Assembly: GCF_900059565.1 (NCBI RefSeq)
Contig: NZ_FIZW01000002.1
Span: 1,054,001-1,118,000, forward strand
Length of the DNA stretch: 64,000 nt
From: Murdochiella massiliensis
Lineage (GTDB): Bacteria > Bacillota > Clostridia > Tissierellales > Peptoniphilaceae
Direction: 5' to 3'
Under the pieces are notes generated by a model. That model had not been told where the DNA came from. It worked only from the letters and a program-made list of their open reading frames with translations, and did not search any database. The position numbers were made by a program, and so were the translations under genes. Shown in pieces: positions 10,001-17,063 of this stretch; position 1 is the first letter of the stretch; the number at the start of each line of letters is the position of its first letter.

Positions 10001-10413
10001 AAGGGCCGTGGTCTGAGGTGCGCGAAGATATGATTGTCAAGGCAAAAATGTGGGCAGTAGCCGGTGCGATGATCCGGGCAACGGAAATGGCATCAAGCTC
10101 AGACATTCGCTTAAAAAAAGACATTAAGCCGTGGGACGTCCGTGCGCTTGACGTGATTGATGCGACGGACTTCATCCGCTTTCGCTGGAAAGAGGGGAAT
10201 GACACGAAGGAGCACTACGGTGTAAGCGCACAGTCCATTCCCATGGCTCAGGTGAAGCGAGAAGATGGCTACCTTGCGGTGGATGGCTACACCATGAGCG
10301 CCATCAATGGCAAGGCGATACAGGAGCTATCCAGCGAGATAAAACGCCTGAAAGAAGAAAACGAAGAAATGAGAAAAGAACTCGAAAGCCTAGAAAAGAA
10401 CTCGAAAGCCTAA
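7099..10413 (+). CDS. Large tail-tip protein with C-terminal S74 self-cleaving chaperone
   Basis: An 1104-residue protein. The first 370 residues or so look like the Gp37/Tal-type tail hub (YLFDRRLSVIDVLPNDI, VTRKKEGYEIIVDGIY). The middle carries repeated modules with KDGTIGKDGRG stretches. Residues 1000-1104 form an S74 intramolecular chaperone: SDIRLKKDI with the likely Ser1001-Lys1006 catalytic pair, then YGVSAQSIP and a coiled-coil end. Such domains fold trimeric fibres and then cut themselves off, so this is hub and fibre in one chain. The start has a GGGGGA site. Confidence 0.82.
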   Translation: MGTYLFDRRLSVIDVLPNDILTESDQIAERAGLITHSVNAKYTESLDKAAYFGMRDPLDRGNFWIYKIVTRKKEGYEIIVDGIYKLFDDLKAQDYIKDARPQKTGFDAAIAPVLQGSGWNMAQNSVSGIASTNFYYTSRLHAFWDAIKTWRCEFKPKITFTNGKIVAQELYFADSFDEDFGRLYVYGDRLLTVTASASEEELYTAFIGRGKGEEKKDESGEATGGYGRKITFKDIAWSKAKGDPLDKPLGQEYIEIPSATALYGYADGKPRIGFVEFNDVEDPAELLRLTYDYAMTHSRPMVQFKSTVFDDRRISLYEVVRIKNPVLNIAYKTHVFKSKRSFLLPAKQEIEFGEQLVKSPAQQTADGKRAAEKEKAAQESYIASIAKALTEQWLNEDGYNYDLKADNPYHLPAGFYSFNAPIEKNPSKMIGMSAGKLVISNEKNPDGSWKIYTFGTGDGFTANLIRAGMLQGGGVKWNLETGYLNIGDKLIYDPSTGELHLAQGSVTIDALDEDTKGKINQAIELSGAITDTSTEYAMGGCGNAAPMDGWSENALLTLADKNDGVNLPYNGDVAISAMRQEKMRAIKKDGSFSDSSFSLSELLPDRFYVYVDQLPATLSGWESSIPTYYTGTANPVGTLKRFYIEHYTDGGFQKLFKTGCLWMRTVYKCSDGTVKYSPAERVGKDGKRAYVHIAYADDDKGSGLSFDDADKAYMGQYTDQDPETSTDATRYKWTRIRGKDGTIGKDGRGVKNTITQYATMYGSGKPGTAGWSDIPPTTWPDSATIWQRLKITYTDGSIGYTEPEKFSSEAMKDLRQKMNSIESGYTEIKNGQARFVTKTQLGTVGETAINGYNITTGAIRSQNGATNIDLNGSNFNFGYGSMTYTPTDGLRIGGDRFYMTSDDKCFAIHSREWANGRLGGFRGTTNPSGQTSGVMLYASHGFNLSIGTQLDQSDSGYKQHIIFFHTSQGPWSEVREDMIVKAKMWAVAGAMIRATEMASSSDIRLKKDIKPWDVRALDVIDATDFIRFRWKEGNDTKEHYGVSAQSIPMAQVKREDGYLAVDGYTMSAINGKAIQELSSEIKRLKEENEEMRKELESLEKNSKA

Positions 10414-10425
10414 AGGAGGCAATAA

Positions 10426-11115
10426 ATGACCTTATCCAATGAAGCTAAGAAAATCTCCTACGTACAGATGAACATTTTATTTCCTGGCAGCGGCTACATC
10501 GCCTTCGTTGCAGACGGAAAAGAATGTCGCGCGGCGTTTAGCGATGTGGCCGCCGAGGCAGAAAGCCTTCTTAACGCCTTACCGGGACTTCGAAGCCTTG
10601 AGCAGAAAGAAATTGCGACACTAAAAGAGGAAAAAGAAGTGGCCTTCGCCGAAGCGGCAGAAGAACGAAAAAAAGCGGGAGTGGCCGAAGAAAAAGCACG
10701 CATCGCCGAAGCGAATCTGAAGCGTGCGCAAGACCATTTGGCTGAACTCTTAACGGGAACACCGGGAGCGGTTATGACCGATGAGATGGCCGCACAGTAT
10801 CCGGAACTGAAGGATGGCATCGCAATCGACGCGGGAGACTACTACCGAGAAGAGGGTGGTAAAGTCCTGTACCGTGCCAAAAAAGACATGGTATACGACA
10901 GCTCCACCATGGCGCCGACTGGCGAGCATGGAAGTGAGTACTGGATTGGTGGCGGTCTACAGGAAGATAAGCCGCCTACAAGCGAGTACAAGTATCCGAA
11001 GGGCACCGAGAAAGAGTATATGGGCACCATGTATTATGCGTGCGTGGACACCAACGAAGAGCCGTCAGTAGGCTATCCGACTTGGGACTTACTGGCCAAC
11101 AAACCGAAAGACTAA
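10426..11115 (+). CDS. Tail-associated protein with coiled coil
   Basis: A 229-residue protein. An N-terminal domain of about 60 residues is followed by an alanine/glutamate/lysine coiled coil (about 65-110) and a C-terminal part rich in Tyr, Gly and Trp (YYREEGGKVLYRAKKDMVY, then EYWIGGGLQ and YPTWDLL). Its place after the tail-tip gene and the Trp/Tyr-rich end fit a fibre accessory or surface-binding protein. The family was not recognised. AAAGGAGG precedes the start. Confidence 0.6.
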   Translation: MTLSNEAKKISYVQMNILFPGSGYIAFVADGKECRAAFSDVAAEAESLLNALPGLRSLEQKEIATLKEEKEVAFAEAAEERKKAGVAEEKARIAEANLKRAQDHLAELLTGTPGAVMTDEMAAQYPELKDGIAIDAGDYYREEGGKVLYRAKKDMVYDSSTMAPTGEHGSEYWIGGGLQEDKPPTSEYKYPKGTEKEYMGTMYYACVDTNEEPSVGYPTWDLLANKPKD

Positions 11116-11222
11116 AAAGCTATAGCGCCGTATCCTGCAGCGGCATGACAAAAGAAGACCTAACCGAAGCCCTACGACAACTCCTCCCGTGGGGCTTTTG
11201 CGTTGGGAGAAAGGATGATGCG

Positions 11223-11504
11223 ATGGAACAAGATAAAACAACCATGGAAGTAGTGGACGCCCGTGTCAAACGCCATGACACGGTACTAAACGAGCACGAA
11301 GGGCGCATCCGCGACTTGGAGCGAAACTACTCGGCAGAGTACCAGTGGCGTCAGGCGACAGATAAAACCTTAACGGCAATCAATGCAAAACTGGAGACAC
11401 TCGTTTCCGCCGACGGAAAGACGTATCATACGGCAAAACTTGCGGTAATCACGACTTTTGTAAGCACAATTGTCGGATATATCGTCGGCGTTTTGCTTAG
11501 ATAA
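11223..11504 (+). CDS. XhlA-like membrane-anchored phage protein
   Basis: A 93-residue protein with a helical N-terminus (VDARVKRHDTVLNEHEGRIRDLERN) and one C-terminal membrane helix (LAVITTFVSTIVGYIVGVLL). This is the layout of haemolysin XhlA-like proteins that assist lysis. The start at 11223 is chosen because GAAAGGA lies before it; an in-frame ATG at 11145 lacks a ribosome site and would add 26 residues. The stretch 11505-11649 holds no gene I can support. Confidence 0.6.
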   Translation: MEQDKTTMEVVDARVKRHDTVLNEHEGRIRDLERNYSAEYQWRQATDKTLTAINAKLETLVSADGKTYHTAKLAVITTFVSTIVGYIVGVLLR

Positions 11505-11649
11505 GGCGATTTCCTTCTACGGCGCACCAGACGCGTGATACGGCGTTTTTATACGTTTGGCATGTAACGACATGGGATGGCCTACAAAACGTCCGTGTGG
11601 CACGTCTGACAGCGCTGTTTTCTGAGGAAAAGAACAGAAAGGACTTAGG

Positions 11650-12012
11650 ATGGAAGTTTTAAGCATAAAAGGGGATACAACCATCCGCTGGTTTCGCGGT
11701 GACACAAAAACCGTGTCAATTTTCGTCTCATCGGCGTGCAGTGATGCCGAAGAAAGTACGCTTAGAGGTATGCGCGTGACCTTTACCGCCCGGGCAAGGT
11801 TCGGTGGAAAAAAGGTGCTTGAAAAATCGGCAATCGTTGGTGACGGTTCAGTGTCGCTTAACTTTACGCATGAGGAAACACGGATACTTCCCCCGGGACA
11901 GTACACCTACGACATCGAGCTTCGAAAAGAAGATTACTCCGTTGTCTGCACATTGTACACCGGCACGCTGATTATCGAAGCGGATGTGACGAGAAGAGAG
12001 GATGGTGCATGA
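11650..12012 (+). CDS. Phage baseplate-like beta protein
   Basis: A 120-residue beta-rich protein. The motif WFRGDTKTVSIFVS and the pattern of a short immunoglobulin-like fold (VTFTARARFG, SLNFTHEETRILPPGQYTYDIELR) recall the N-terminal module of upper baseplate proteins (BppU type), which attach fibres to the tail tip. It begins a run of small fibre genes. AGAAAGGA precedes the start. Confidence 0.55.
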   Translation: MEVLSIKGDTTIRWFRGDTKTVSIFVSSACSDAEESTLRGMRVTFTARARFGGKKVLEKSAIVGDGSVSLNFTHEETRILPPGQYTYDIELRKEDYSVVCTLYTGTLIIEADVTRREDGA

Positions 12013-12239
12013 TGGGCGAATGTTTATGTTGTGAGGAATCGATGCGCCGAGGCGTACAAGCGACGGTTTGTGATGGATCGTCAAAGACCATCGTCATTGA
12101 TGTTATTGCACAGGGAGAGAAGGGCGACAAAGGGGATAGCGCAGAACTTACGGAAGAGCAGATGCAAGAGATCAAAGATAGCGTTTCCGATACACTAATC
12201 GGCGCGATTCCGGAAGATGAACTACTGAGAATGCTTTAA
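12009..12239 (+). CDS. Small phage protein with collagen-like stretch
   Basis: A 76-residue protein overlapping the previous gene by 4 bases. It has a cysteine pair near the N-terminus (CLCCEE), a beta segment, then GEKGDKGDS, a short Gly-X-Y collagen-like run as found in phage fibres, then an acidic helix. It is probably a fibre linker or trimerising piece. Confidence 0.5.
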   Translation: MMGECLCCEESMRRGVQATVCDGSSKTIVIDVIAQGEKGDKGDSAELTEEQMQEIKDSVSDTLIGAIPEDELLRML

Positions 12240-12250
12240 GGAGGCAAAAC

Positions 12251-12934
12251 ATGGCAGAGACGAAAAAGTTTTTGGATGCGCAGGGCACACAGAAAGTGAT
12301 TGATTGGGCGAAGGGAAAGTTTATCCAGGAAGAGGCGAACAAAGGCCTATCCGAAGAAAACTTTACGCCGGCATACAAAGAGCAGTTAGACAATCTCGTA
12401 TCGACTTATGCAACGCAGGCCGATATGACGACCAAACTTGCTGGGAAAGTGGATGCAGTTTCCGGGAAGACGCTTACCACAAACGACTACACCACGCCTG
12501 AAAAACAGAAACTTGCCGGGATTGCATCGGGCGCGAATGCGAACGTCATTGAAACGGTAAAGGTTAACGGGACGAACCAAACCGTGTCGGGAAAAGCGGT
12601 CGATATTAAGATGCCGACGAAGGTGTCGGAACTCACGAATGACCAGAATTTTGCCACCATTTCACAGGTGACGGATGCGGTTTCTAAAGCCGGGAAACTC
12701 ACGAAAGAAATTGTGACAACACTACCCGCTGCATCATCGGCAAAAGACAATGTCATCTACATGGTGAAAAATAGTGGTGGTGTATCAGGCGATGCCTACA
12801 GCGAGTATATGCTTGTGAACGGCGCAATGGAAAAAATCGGCACGACCGCAACGGAGGTTGATCTATCGAACTATGTGACGTATGACGACGTGCAGGGGAT
12901 TACCAAGGCAGAGCTTGACGAAATTTTGAAGTAG
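12251..12934 (+). CDS. Phage tail fibre-like protein 1
   Basis: A 227-residue protein with fibre features: a helical N-terminus, the repeat-like segment TLTTNDYTTPEKQKLAGIASGANANV typical of phage minor structural proteins, and a beta-rich C-terminus ending in DVQGITKAELDEILK. The N-terminal KVIDWAKGKF echoes RLVNWIKGKF in the next gene, so the two share an attachment helix. AAGGAGG precedes the start. Confidence 0.68.
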   Translation: MAETKKFLDAQGTQKVIDWAKGKFIQEEANKGLSEENFTPAYKEQLDNLVSTYATQADMTTKLAGKVDAVSGKTLTTNDYTTPEKQKLAGIASGANANVIETVKVNGTNQTVSGKAVDIKMPTKVSELTNDQNFATISQVTDAVSKAGKLTKEIVTTLPAASSAKDNVIYMVKNSGGVSGDAYSEYMLVNGAMEKIGTTATEVDLSNYVTYDDVQGITKAELDEILK

Positions 12935-12944
12935 GCGGTGCGCT

Positions 12945-13490
12945 ATGGCAAAAGATGACCTTAAACTAAAAGACCTTTTCACGCGTCTTGTGAACTGGAT
13001 AAAGGGGAAGTTTTCGGAGCAGGACACAAAGATTGCAGCGAACAAATACACCCTCCCACAGGCGACGGAAACGTCGCTTGGTGGGGTACGGTTGCTGAAC
13101 AAATTTACCGATGAGCCAAGCCTAAGTGATAGGTATCGTGCGGCTACAGTAAATTATGTTATTGCAGCCAAGAGATCAATGCAAGCAGACATAGGCATGG
13201 TCTTAAGTACTACCGTCACAAAAGATGAGTTTGACAGCAAAGTTTCCCCGGCAACGGCTTCCAAAGATGGTACAGTAAAACTCCTGGACAATCAAGATTC
13301 CGTCCTCTACTCCCAATACCAAGGAACCGCCGCCGGGGTGTCGCATGTGGATAACGTCGTGAAGAGTTTCGAAGTTGGTATGAACGCACAGCTGAATCTC
13401 AAGCAAGACAAAATCAAAATCGTAACCACTGAACCGACCGCATCCTCCACAGCCAGTGACCCGGAGGGGACGATCTACTTTAAGGTGTAG
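12945..13490 (+). CDS. Phage tail fibre-like protein 2
   Basis: A 181-residue protein. After the NWIKGKF helix it has PQATETSLGGVRLLN and SPATASKDGTVKLLD, two copies of the A-T-x-x-x-GGV-x-L fibre repeat, and a C-terminus (IVTTEPTASSTASDPEGTIYFKV) similar in tone to the preceding gene. It probably forms part of the receptor-binding apparatus. Confidence 0.66.
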   Translation: MAKDDLKLKDLFTRLVNWIKGKFSEQDTKIAANKYTLPQATETSLGGVRLLNKFTDEPSLSDRYRAATVNYVIAAKRSMQADIGMVLSTTVTKDEFDSKVSPATASKDGTVKLLDNQDSVLYSQYQGTAAGVSHVDNVVKSFEVGMNAQLNLKQDKIKIVTTEPTASSTASDPEGTIYFKV

Positions 13491-13503
13491 GGGGTGGTGT
13501 GAC

Positions 13504-13950
13504 ATGGCAGAATATATGACATGGGAAAGAATGACGTATCTTCTTCAGAAAGCTGGGATACGACTAAAGGGTGCGTCAGAATTAGACGATTATTCCTATT
13601 TTTCGACGAGCAGGGTGATGTGTCCACTTTTTTCCAATGGCGACACGGGAAAAGATACGAATCCTGTCGCAGGGCACTTCTATGCATATTCGGCCGCGGC
13701 TGATGCTTATGAAGAAATCGCCGACGAATGTGATTTTGCCTACTTTACGTCAGGAGAATACACCAAAGGCTTTTCTATCACTAAGGCGAAATTACAGTCC
13801 TTAATTGCTCAGTACCCGGATGTACCACCAATCCCTATCTTCGTTGGGATAGACCCTGTGCAGAAGATCTTCTGTCGTGAGGGGGGGGTACTCAAGACCG
13901 TACAAAGTGTCTACATCAAGAAGGATGGAGTGGTCAAGAAAATCATGTAG
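13504..13950 (+). CDS. Putative tail adhesin, paralogue A
   Basis: A 148-residue protein of no recognised family. It starts MAEYMTWERMTYLL and ends VYIKKDGVVKKIM. The following gene shares the same start pattern (MPEYMTLERLKELE) and end pattern (VYVKQGGTVKKL), so the two are diverged paralogues in tandem. The middle regions, both with a GHFYAYSA/GRFYAAGS-like strand, differ greatly. A start at 13504 is preferred because AGGGGGTGGTG lies before it. Short paralogues at the tail tip suggest interchangeable receptor-binding tips. Confidence 0.5.
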   Translation: MAEYMTWERMTYLLQKAGIRLKGASELDDYSYFSTSRVMCPLFSNGDTGKDTNPVAGHFYAYSAAADAYEEIADECDFAYFTSGEYTKGFSITKAKLQSLIAQYPDVPPIPIFVGIDPVQKIFCREGGVLKTVQSVYIKKDGVVKKIM

Positions 13951-13965
13951 AGTGGGGGTGATGTG

Positions 13966-14694
13966 ATGCCTGAGTACATGACGCTGGAACGACTTAAAGA
14001 ACTTGAATTCTATATTTATACCGCCGAAGACCCTAACAAAGAATTGGAAAGGCCGACTTATCCATTGATGGCAGACGGTACTTTCGGTGAAGCCGAAGAG
14101 CCTGTGCAAGGACGGTTTTATGCCGCAGGTTCGTCGTACGACCGACTTAAAAGCGGGAAAACAGACTACATCATTGTTTATTGTTGCAAGTCAAAGATAT
14201 ATATATCTTTTGACCCGGACTATTCTCGCAATGCTATAAATGGGACAATCGAAGCACGCCCAGAGTGGTTTGATGAAACAAAAGTTGGTCCTTATCCCGG
14301 CGGTGCCCGGGAAGTAGAATATTCAAAATATGGCACAAAACCGGATTGTATTTTCCTTGGCGATGGCGGAATTGCGAAACTTCAGTTTGATGAACGTGAT
14401 GCGCCAAAATTTAATAGACTGTACATGAAATACGATTCTATCTACAAAAAATACGATCTCCTGTTTTTTTTCGAAAACAAGCCTTACTCCAGTTACCCGT
14501 ATACAAAGTGGTCGTTCAGAAAAAGCAGACTTACAGAGAAAGAACTCCTTGCCGCATACAACCCACCGCCGCGATTTCCCGCCATCTTCGTCAAATCCAA
14601 GCGCATCGGCGGCCTATGGGTTAAGCGAAACCAACAGCTGGTTAAGCCGTCCGGGGTGTATGTGAAGCAGGGCGGGACGGTGAAAAAGCTGTAG
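13966..14694 (+). CDS. Putative tail adhesin, paralogue B
   Basis: A 242-residue relative of the gene before it, with the same N-terminal M-x-EYMT-x-ER pattern and C-terminal VKxxGxVKK pattern, and an extra 95 residues or so in the middle. Near the end it has IFVKSKRIGGLWVKRNQQLVK followed by SGVYVKQGGTVKK, so the V-x-VK-x motif is repeated inside the protein. The ATG at 13966 is preferred over GTG at 13963, with GGGGGTGATG upstream. The function is unknown; a tail-tip role is inferred from position. Confidence 0.5.
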   Translation: MPEYMTLERLKELEFYIYTAEDPNKELERPTYPLMADGTFGEAEEPVQGRFYAAGSSYDRLKSGKTDYIIVYCCKSKIYISFDPDYSRNAINGTIEARPEWFDETKVGPYPGGAREVEYSKYGTKPDCIFLGDGGIAKLQFDERDAPKFNRLYMKYDSIYKKYDLLFFFENKPYSSYPYTKWSFRKSRLTEKELLAAYNPPPRFPAIFVKSKRIGGLWVKRNQQLVKPSGVYVKQGGTVKKL

Positions 14695-14711
14695 CGACAT
14701 TGCCTTTCACG

Positions 14712-14740
14712 TTGAAAAATCATTGTTCTTTTGGTATCCT
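14712..14740 (+). promoter_or_regulatory. Promoter of higBA
   Basis: TTGAAA at 14712-14717, 17 bases, then TATCCT at 14735-14740, giving a good sigma-A type promoter. It lies inside the late phage operon and would let the toxin-antitoxin pair be expressed in the lysogen. Confidence 0.7.
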
Positions 14741-14743
14741 ATA

Positions 14744-14760
14744 TTTACCTCAAAGGTAAA
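14744..14760 (+). promoter_or_regulatory. Probable HigA operator
   Basis: An inverted repeat TTTACCT-CAA-AGGTAAA directly downstream of the -10 box, over the probable transcription start. HigA-type antitoxins repress their own promoters at such sites. Confidence 0.6.
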
Positions 14761-14784
14761 GAAAAAAAGGAGAGAATACCACCC

Positions 14785-15081
14785 ATGCTTATCACCTACA
14801 AAAGCCGAATGCTAATGAAAATATGTACACAGGCTTCTGTAGCAGAAAAGAAGTATGGCGTCCGTATGGCAGAAAAAATCCAACAGAGAGTAGACGAACT
14901 AAGCGCCGCGGATTCGGTAGAGATGATGGTTAAGTTTCATATCGGTCGCTGTCATGCGCTTAGTGGAAATCGAAAAGGGCAGTATGCCCTTGATCTCGTT
15001 CATCCCTATCGGCTGATTTTCGCGAAGAGGGAAGAAGAGATTACTCTTGTTGAGATACAGGAAATTGTGGATTATCACTGA
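14785..15081 (+). CDS. higB: HigB-type toxin (RelE superfamily)
   Basis: A 98-residue toxin predicted to cut mRNA on the ribosome. The sequence YKSRMLMKICTQASVAEKKYG ... FHIGRCHALSGNRKGQYALDLVHPYRLIF matches the plasmid maintenance killer (HigB) family, with the conserved Arg and the LDLVHPYRLIF core. The toxin precedes the antitoxin, the usual order for hig. Start 14785 follows AAAGGAGAG. The pair sits between tail genes and endolysin under its own promoter, like a phage moron. Confidence 0.8.
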   Translation: MLITYKSRMLMKICTQASVAEKKYGVRMAEKIQQRVDELSAADSVEMMVKFHIGRCHALSGNRKGQYALDLVHPYRLIFAKREEEITLVEIQEIVDYH

Positions 15082-15102
15082 TGCTAAAGAGGAGGAAGAA
15101 CA

Positions 15103-15426
15103 ATGATTAAGAGTAAAACATTCATCGCAACGCCTCCCGGGGCGACGCTAAAAGAACAGCTTGAAGAGCGCAATATGACGCAAACCGAGTTTGCATCTAT
15201 GCTGGGTATTACGCAAAAGCACATGAGCAACCTCATCCATGGGAAGACCGCACTCACACAGGAGATGGCAAGAAAGTTGGAGCTGGCTTTAGGCGTTCCG
15301 GCGACATTCTGGATGAATTTAGAAACCATCTACCAGCAGAAACGGATTCGCGCAGAAGAAGAGAACGCAAGGGATAAGGCAAGAGGACGTGGAGCGTCTA
15401 TGCCCATATATTTCCAGCACAAGTAA
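15103..15426 (+). CDS. higA: HigA-type antitoxin
   Basis: A 107-residue protein with the typical HigA lead PPGATLKEQLEERNMTQTEFASMLGI and an HTH (TQKHMSNLIHGKTALTQEMARKLELALG), followed by VPATFWMNLETIYQQ. It neutralises HigB and represses the operon. It begins 21 bases after higB, and a hairpin plus T-run at 15450-15478 ends the unit. Confidence 0.85.
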   Translation: MIKSKTFIATPPGATLKEQLEERNMTQTEFASMLGITQKHMSNLIHGKTALTQEMARKLELALGVPATFWMNLETIYQQKRIRAEEENARDKARGRGASMPIYFQHK

Positions 15427-15449
15427 AAAGCAATACCAACAGCGAGAGG

Positions 15450-15478
15450 ACGCGATGCCAAATGGCACCGCGTTTTTT
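15450..15478 (+). terminator. Terminator after higBA
   Basis: Stem ACGCG-x-TGCC closing an AAAT loop with GGCA-x-CGCGT, followed by six T. It separates the toxin-antitoxin unit from the lysis genes. Confidence 0.65.
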
Positions 15479-15499
15479 CATGCCCTGAAAGGAGGCAGT

Positions 15500-16405
15500 A
15501 TGACGAAGAAAGTCATTGATATCAGTAACCACAACGGCCACATAAACTGGCAGAAACTAAAAGCTGACGGAATCACGGGGGTGATCATCCGTGCAGGCTA
15601 TGGGTGGTACAACGCAGATTTATCCTTCGCACGAAACGTGAAGGAAGCGCAGGAACACGGTTTTGATTATGGCCTGTATTTCTACACCTACGCAACCGAG
15701 ATGGACGAGGCACGGCAGGAAATCGCCGGATTTCTTCATGCCATTCGCGGTCTGAAACCGACCTACCCGGTGATCATTGACACTGAGGATGATGACAAAT
15801 GGCGTGCAAAAAACGGCAACCCGTCATGGCAGACGACGGCAGATATGCTGGTCATGCAACTACAGGCAATCGAATCTGCAGGCTACTACGCCATGTGGTA
15901 CACGAGCAAATATTGGGCGCAGAATCTCTATCGGTGCCGACCGGACCTGAAGAACTATGATCTATGGCTTGCACAGTGGGATGTAGGCCGCCCTGACCTA
16001 CCGTGCGGGATGTGGCAGTACACAAACTACGGCGCACAGTATGGTGCCGGCATCGAGCGGAGCGATCTCAATGTCTCGTATGTCGATTATCCCGATGTAA
16101 TCAAGCGGGCTGGCCTCAACGGCTGGCCGAAGATGAAAGGAAAAAACATGATGCTAAAAGATAAACACGTGGTGATCTGCTTTAAGAATGACGGCGATCT
16201 GTCAAACGCCTTGGCACTTTTCAACGCACTAAACGGCCTATGCAAAACCCTTGACCTTAGACGCGGAGACCCGGACAACGCGACGAAGTACGTCATTCAG
16301 GTCGGTGGTGCGACGGTTGCCCATGCGGACAAGGTACTGTCCGGGAAAGACCGTCGTGCGGTGGCGGTAGAAGTTGGAAAATTCATTGTGGAGGTGACAA
16401 AATGA
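15500..16405 (+). CDS. Phage endolysin, GH25 lysozyme
   Basis: A 301-residue muramidase that cuts peptidoglycan to release phage. Residues 1-200 form a GH25 domain: VIDISNHNGHINWQKLKADGI, GLYFYTYATEMDEARQE, then PVIIDTEDDDK, which carries the likely catalytic acids, and LWLAQWDV and MWQYTNYG. The last 85 residues (VVICFKNDGDLSNALALFNAL ... VLSGKDRRAVAVEVGKFI) may be a cell wall binding domain of the CWB2 kind. ATG 15500 is chosen because GAAAGGAGG lies before it. The stop overlaps the holin start. Confidence 0.85.
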   Translation: MTKKVIDISNHNGHINWQKLKADGITGVIIRAGYGWYNADLSFARNVKEAQEHGFDYGLYFYTYATEMDEARQEIAGFLHAIRGLKPTYPVIIDTEDDDKWRAKNGNPSWQTTADMLVMQLQAIESAGYYAMWYTSKYWAQNLYRCRPDLKNYDLWLAQWDVGRPDLPCGMWQYTNYGAQYGAGIERSDLNVSYVDYPDVIKRAGLNGWPKMKGKNMMLKDKHVVICFKNDGDLSNALALFNALNGLCKTLDLRRGDPDNATKYVIQVGGATVAHADKVLSGKDRRAVAVEVGKFIVEVTK

Positions 16406-16632
16406 CGAACAAACAGTATGACGTATGCAAGCTGGTAATTCAGATTGCCTTCCCAGCGATTATCGCTTGCATCGGAGCAATCGGACAAGCCGTAGCATGG
16501 CCATACACGGAAATCACCATGACTATCCTCGGTGCGATTACAGCGTGCGCTGGGACGATTCTCAAGGGCGTACATGACACGTACATGGAAGACAAAATCG
16601 TGCTGACGAATTACGATGCGGAAGAACATTAA
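16402..16632 (+). CDS. Phage holin
   Basis: A 76-residue protein with two membrane helices (VIQIAFPAIIACIGAIGQAVAW and ITMTILGAITACAGTILKG) and a charged C-terminus, the layout of small class II holins that open the membrane at lysis. It overlaps the endolysin stop as ATGA. The endolysin-then-holin order is reversed from many phages but not rare. A strong terminator follows. Confidence 0.75.
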   Translation: MTNKQYDVCKLVIQIAFPAIIACIGAIGQAVAWPYTEITMTILGAITACAGTILKGVHDTYMEDKIVLTNYDAEEH

Positions 16633-16641
16633 ATAAAGAAG

Positions 16642-16672
16642 AGGCCGCCCAAATAGGGCGGTCTTTTTTTGT
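16642..16672 (+). terminator. Terminator of the phage late operon
   Basis: Stem CCGCCC-AAATA-GGGCGG followed by seven T, 10 bases after the holin gene. Confidence 0.85.
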
Positions 16673-16759
16673 GCAAAAAATCGCGTGACTTATCGTGAGG
16701 ATTTCAGAAGAAACGTTGAAATATACACATTTAATTGCGATTAAATCGCTTGAAAAGTG

Positions 16760-16788
16760 TTGACAGCATATAGCGAACGCGCTATAAT
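16760..16788 (+). promoter_or_regulatory. Consensus promoter with built-in operator
   Basis: TTGACA at 16760-16765, exactly 17 bases, TATAAT at 16783-16788: a perfect consensus promoter. An inverted repeat tatagcg-aacg-cgctata (16769-16786) fills the spacer and covers part of the -10 box, so a repressor could block it. Confidence 0.8.
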
Positions 16789-16811
16789 ATATACAGAAAG
16801 GAGGTGATGAA

Positions 16812-16910
16812 TTGATAGAGATAATAACAATGATCGCCACAATCATCGGAACGCTGGCAAACGTAATAACGATGATAGTGACGATCAGAGAACAAAAACG
16901 AGGGGAATAA
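16812..16910 (+). CDS. Small hydrophobic peptide 1 (toxin-like)
   Basis: A 32-residue peptide starting at TTG with AAGGAGGTGA upstream: a short polar start, then MIATIIGTLANVITMIVTI, then a basic tail REQKRGE. One membrane helix plus a charged tail is the form of holin-like or type I toxins (TxpA, Hol_Tox), but no family match was tested. It stands behind a perfect promoter, and two strong hairpins follow it. It is too short for usual gene finders. Confidence 0.5.
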   Translation: MIEIITMIATIIGTLANVITMIVTIREQKRGE

Positions 16911-16933
16911 TCCCCTCGCCCCCTCTGGGGGGC
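16899..16933 (+). terminator. Two adjacent hairpins after the small peptide
   Basis: The first stem CGAGGGGA-ATAA-TCCCCTCG includes the peptide's stop. The second, GCCCCC around TCT-GG with GGGGGC, starts at its 3' edge. No long T-run follows, so this may stabilise the mRNA or hide the downstream ribosome site, as in type I toxin messages, and not terminate. Confidence 0.5.
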
Positions 16934-16964
16934 GTATTGTAAGTATACCCATAAAGGAGGAAAT

Positions 16965-17063
16965 ATGAAAGAATTACAGCTGATTGTGAGCATCTGCTCT
17001 CTTATAACGTCGATCGCCACCCTTGTTATTGTATGGAGAGGATACTATGGCAAAAACAAGTGA
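16965..17063 (+). CDS. Small hydrophobic peptide 2
   Basis: A 32-residue peptide starting MKELQLIVSICSLITSIATLVIVW and ending RGYYGKNK, with AAAGGAGGAAAT before the ATG. It is one membrane helix with a basic end, similar in build but not in sequence to peptide 1. Its end overlaps the next gene by 17 bases, so they are coupled. Confidence 0.5.
   Translation: MKELQLIVSICSLITSIATLVIVWRGYYGKNK

Noticed and set aside
11040..11222. A longer N-terminus for the XhlA-like protein
   Set aside because: It would overlap the previous gene by 76 bases and lacks a ribosome site.
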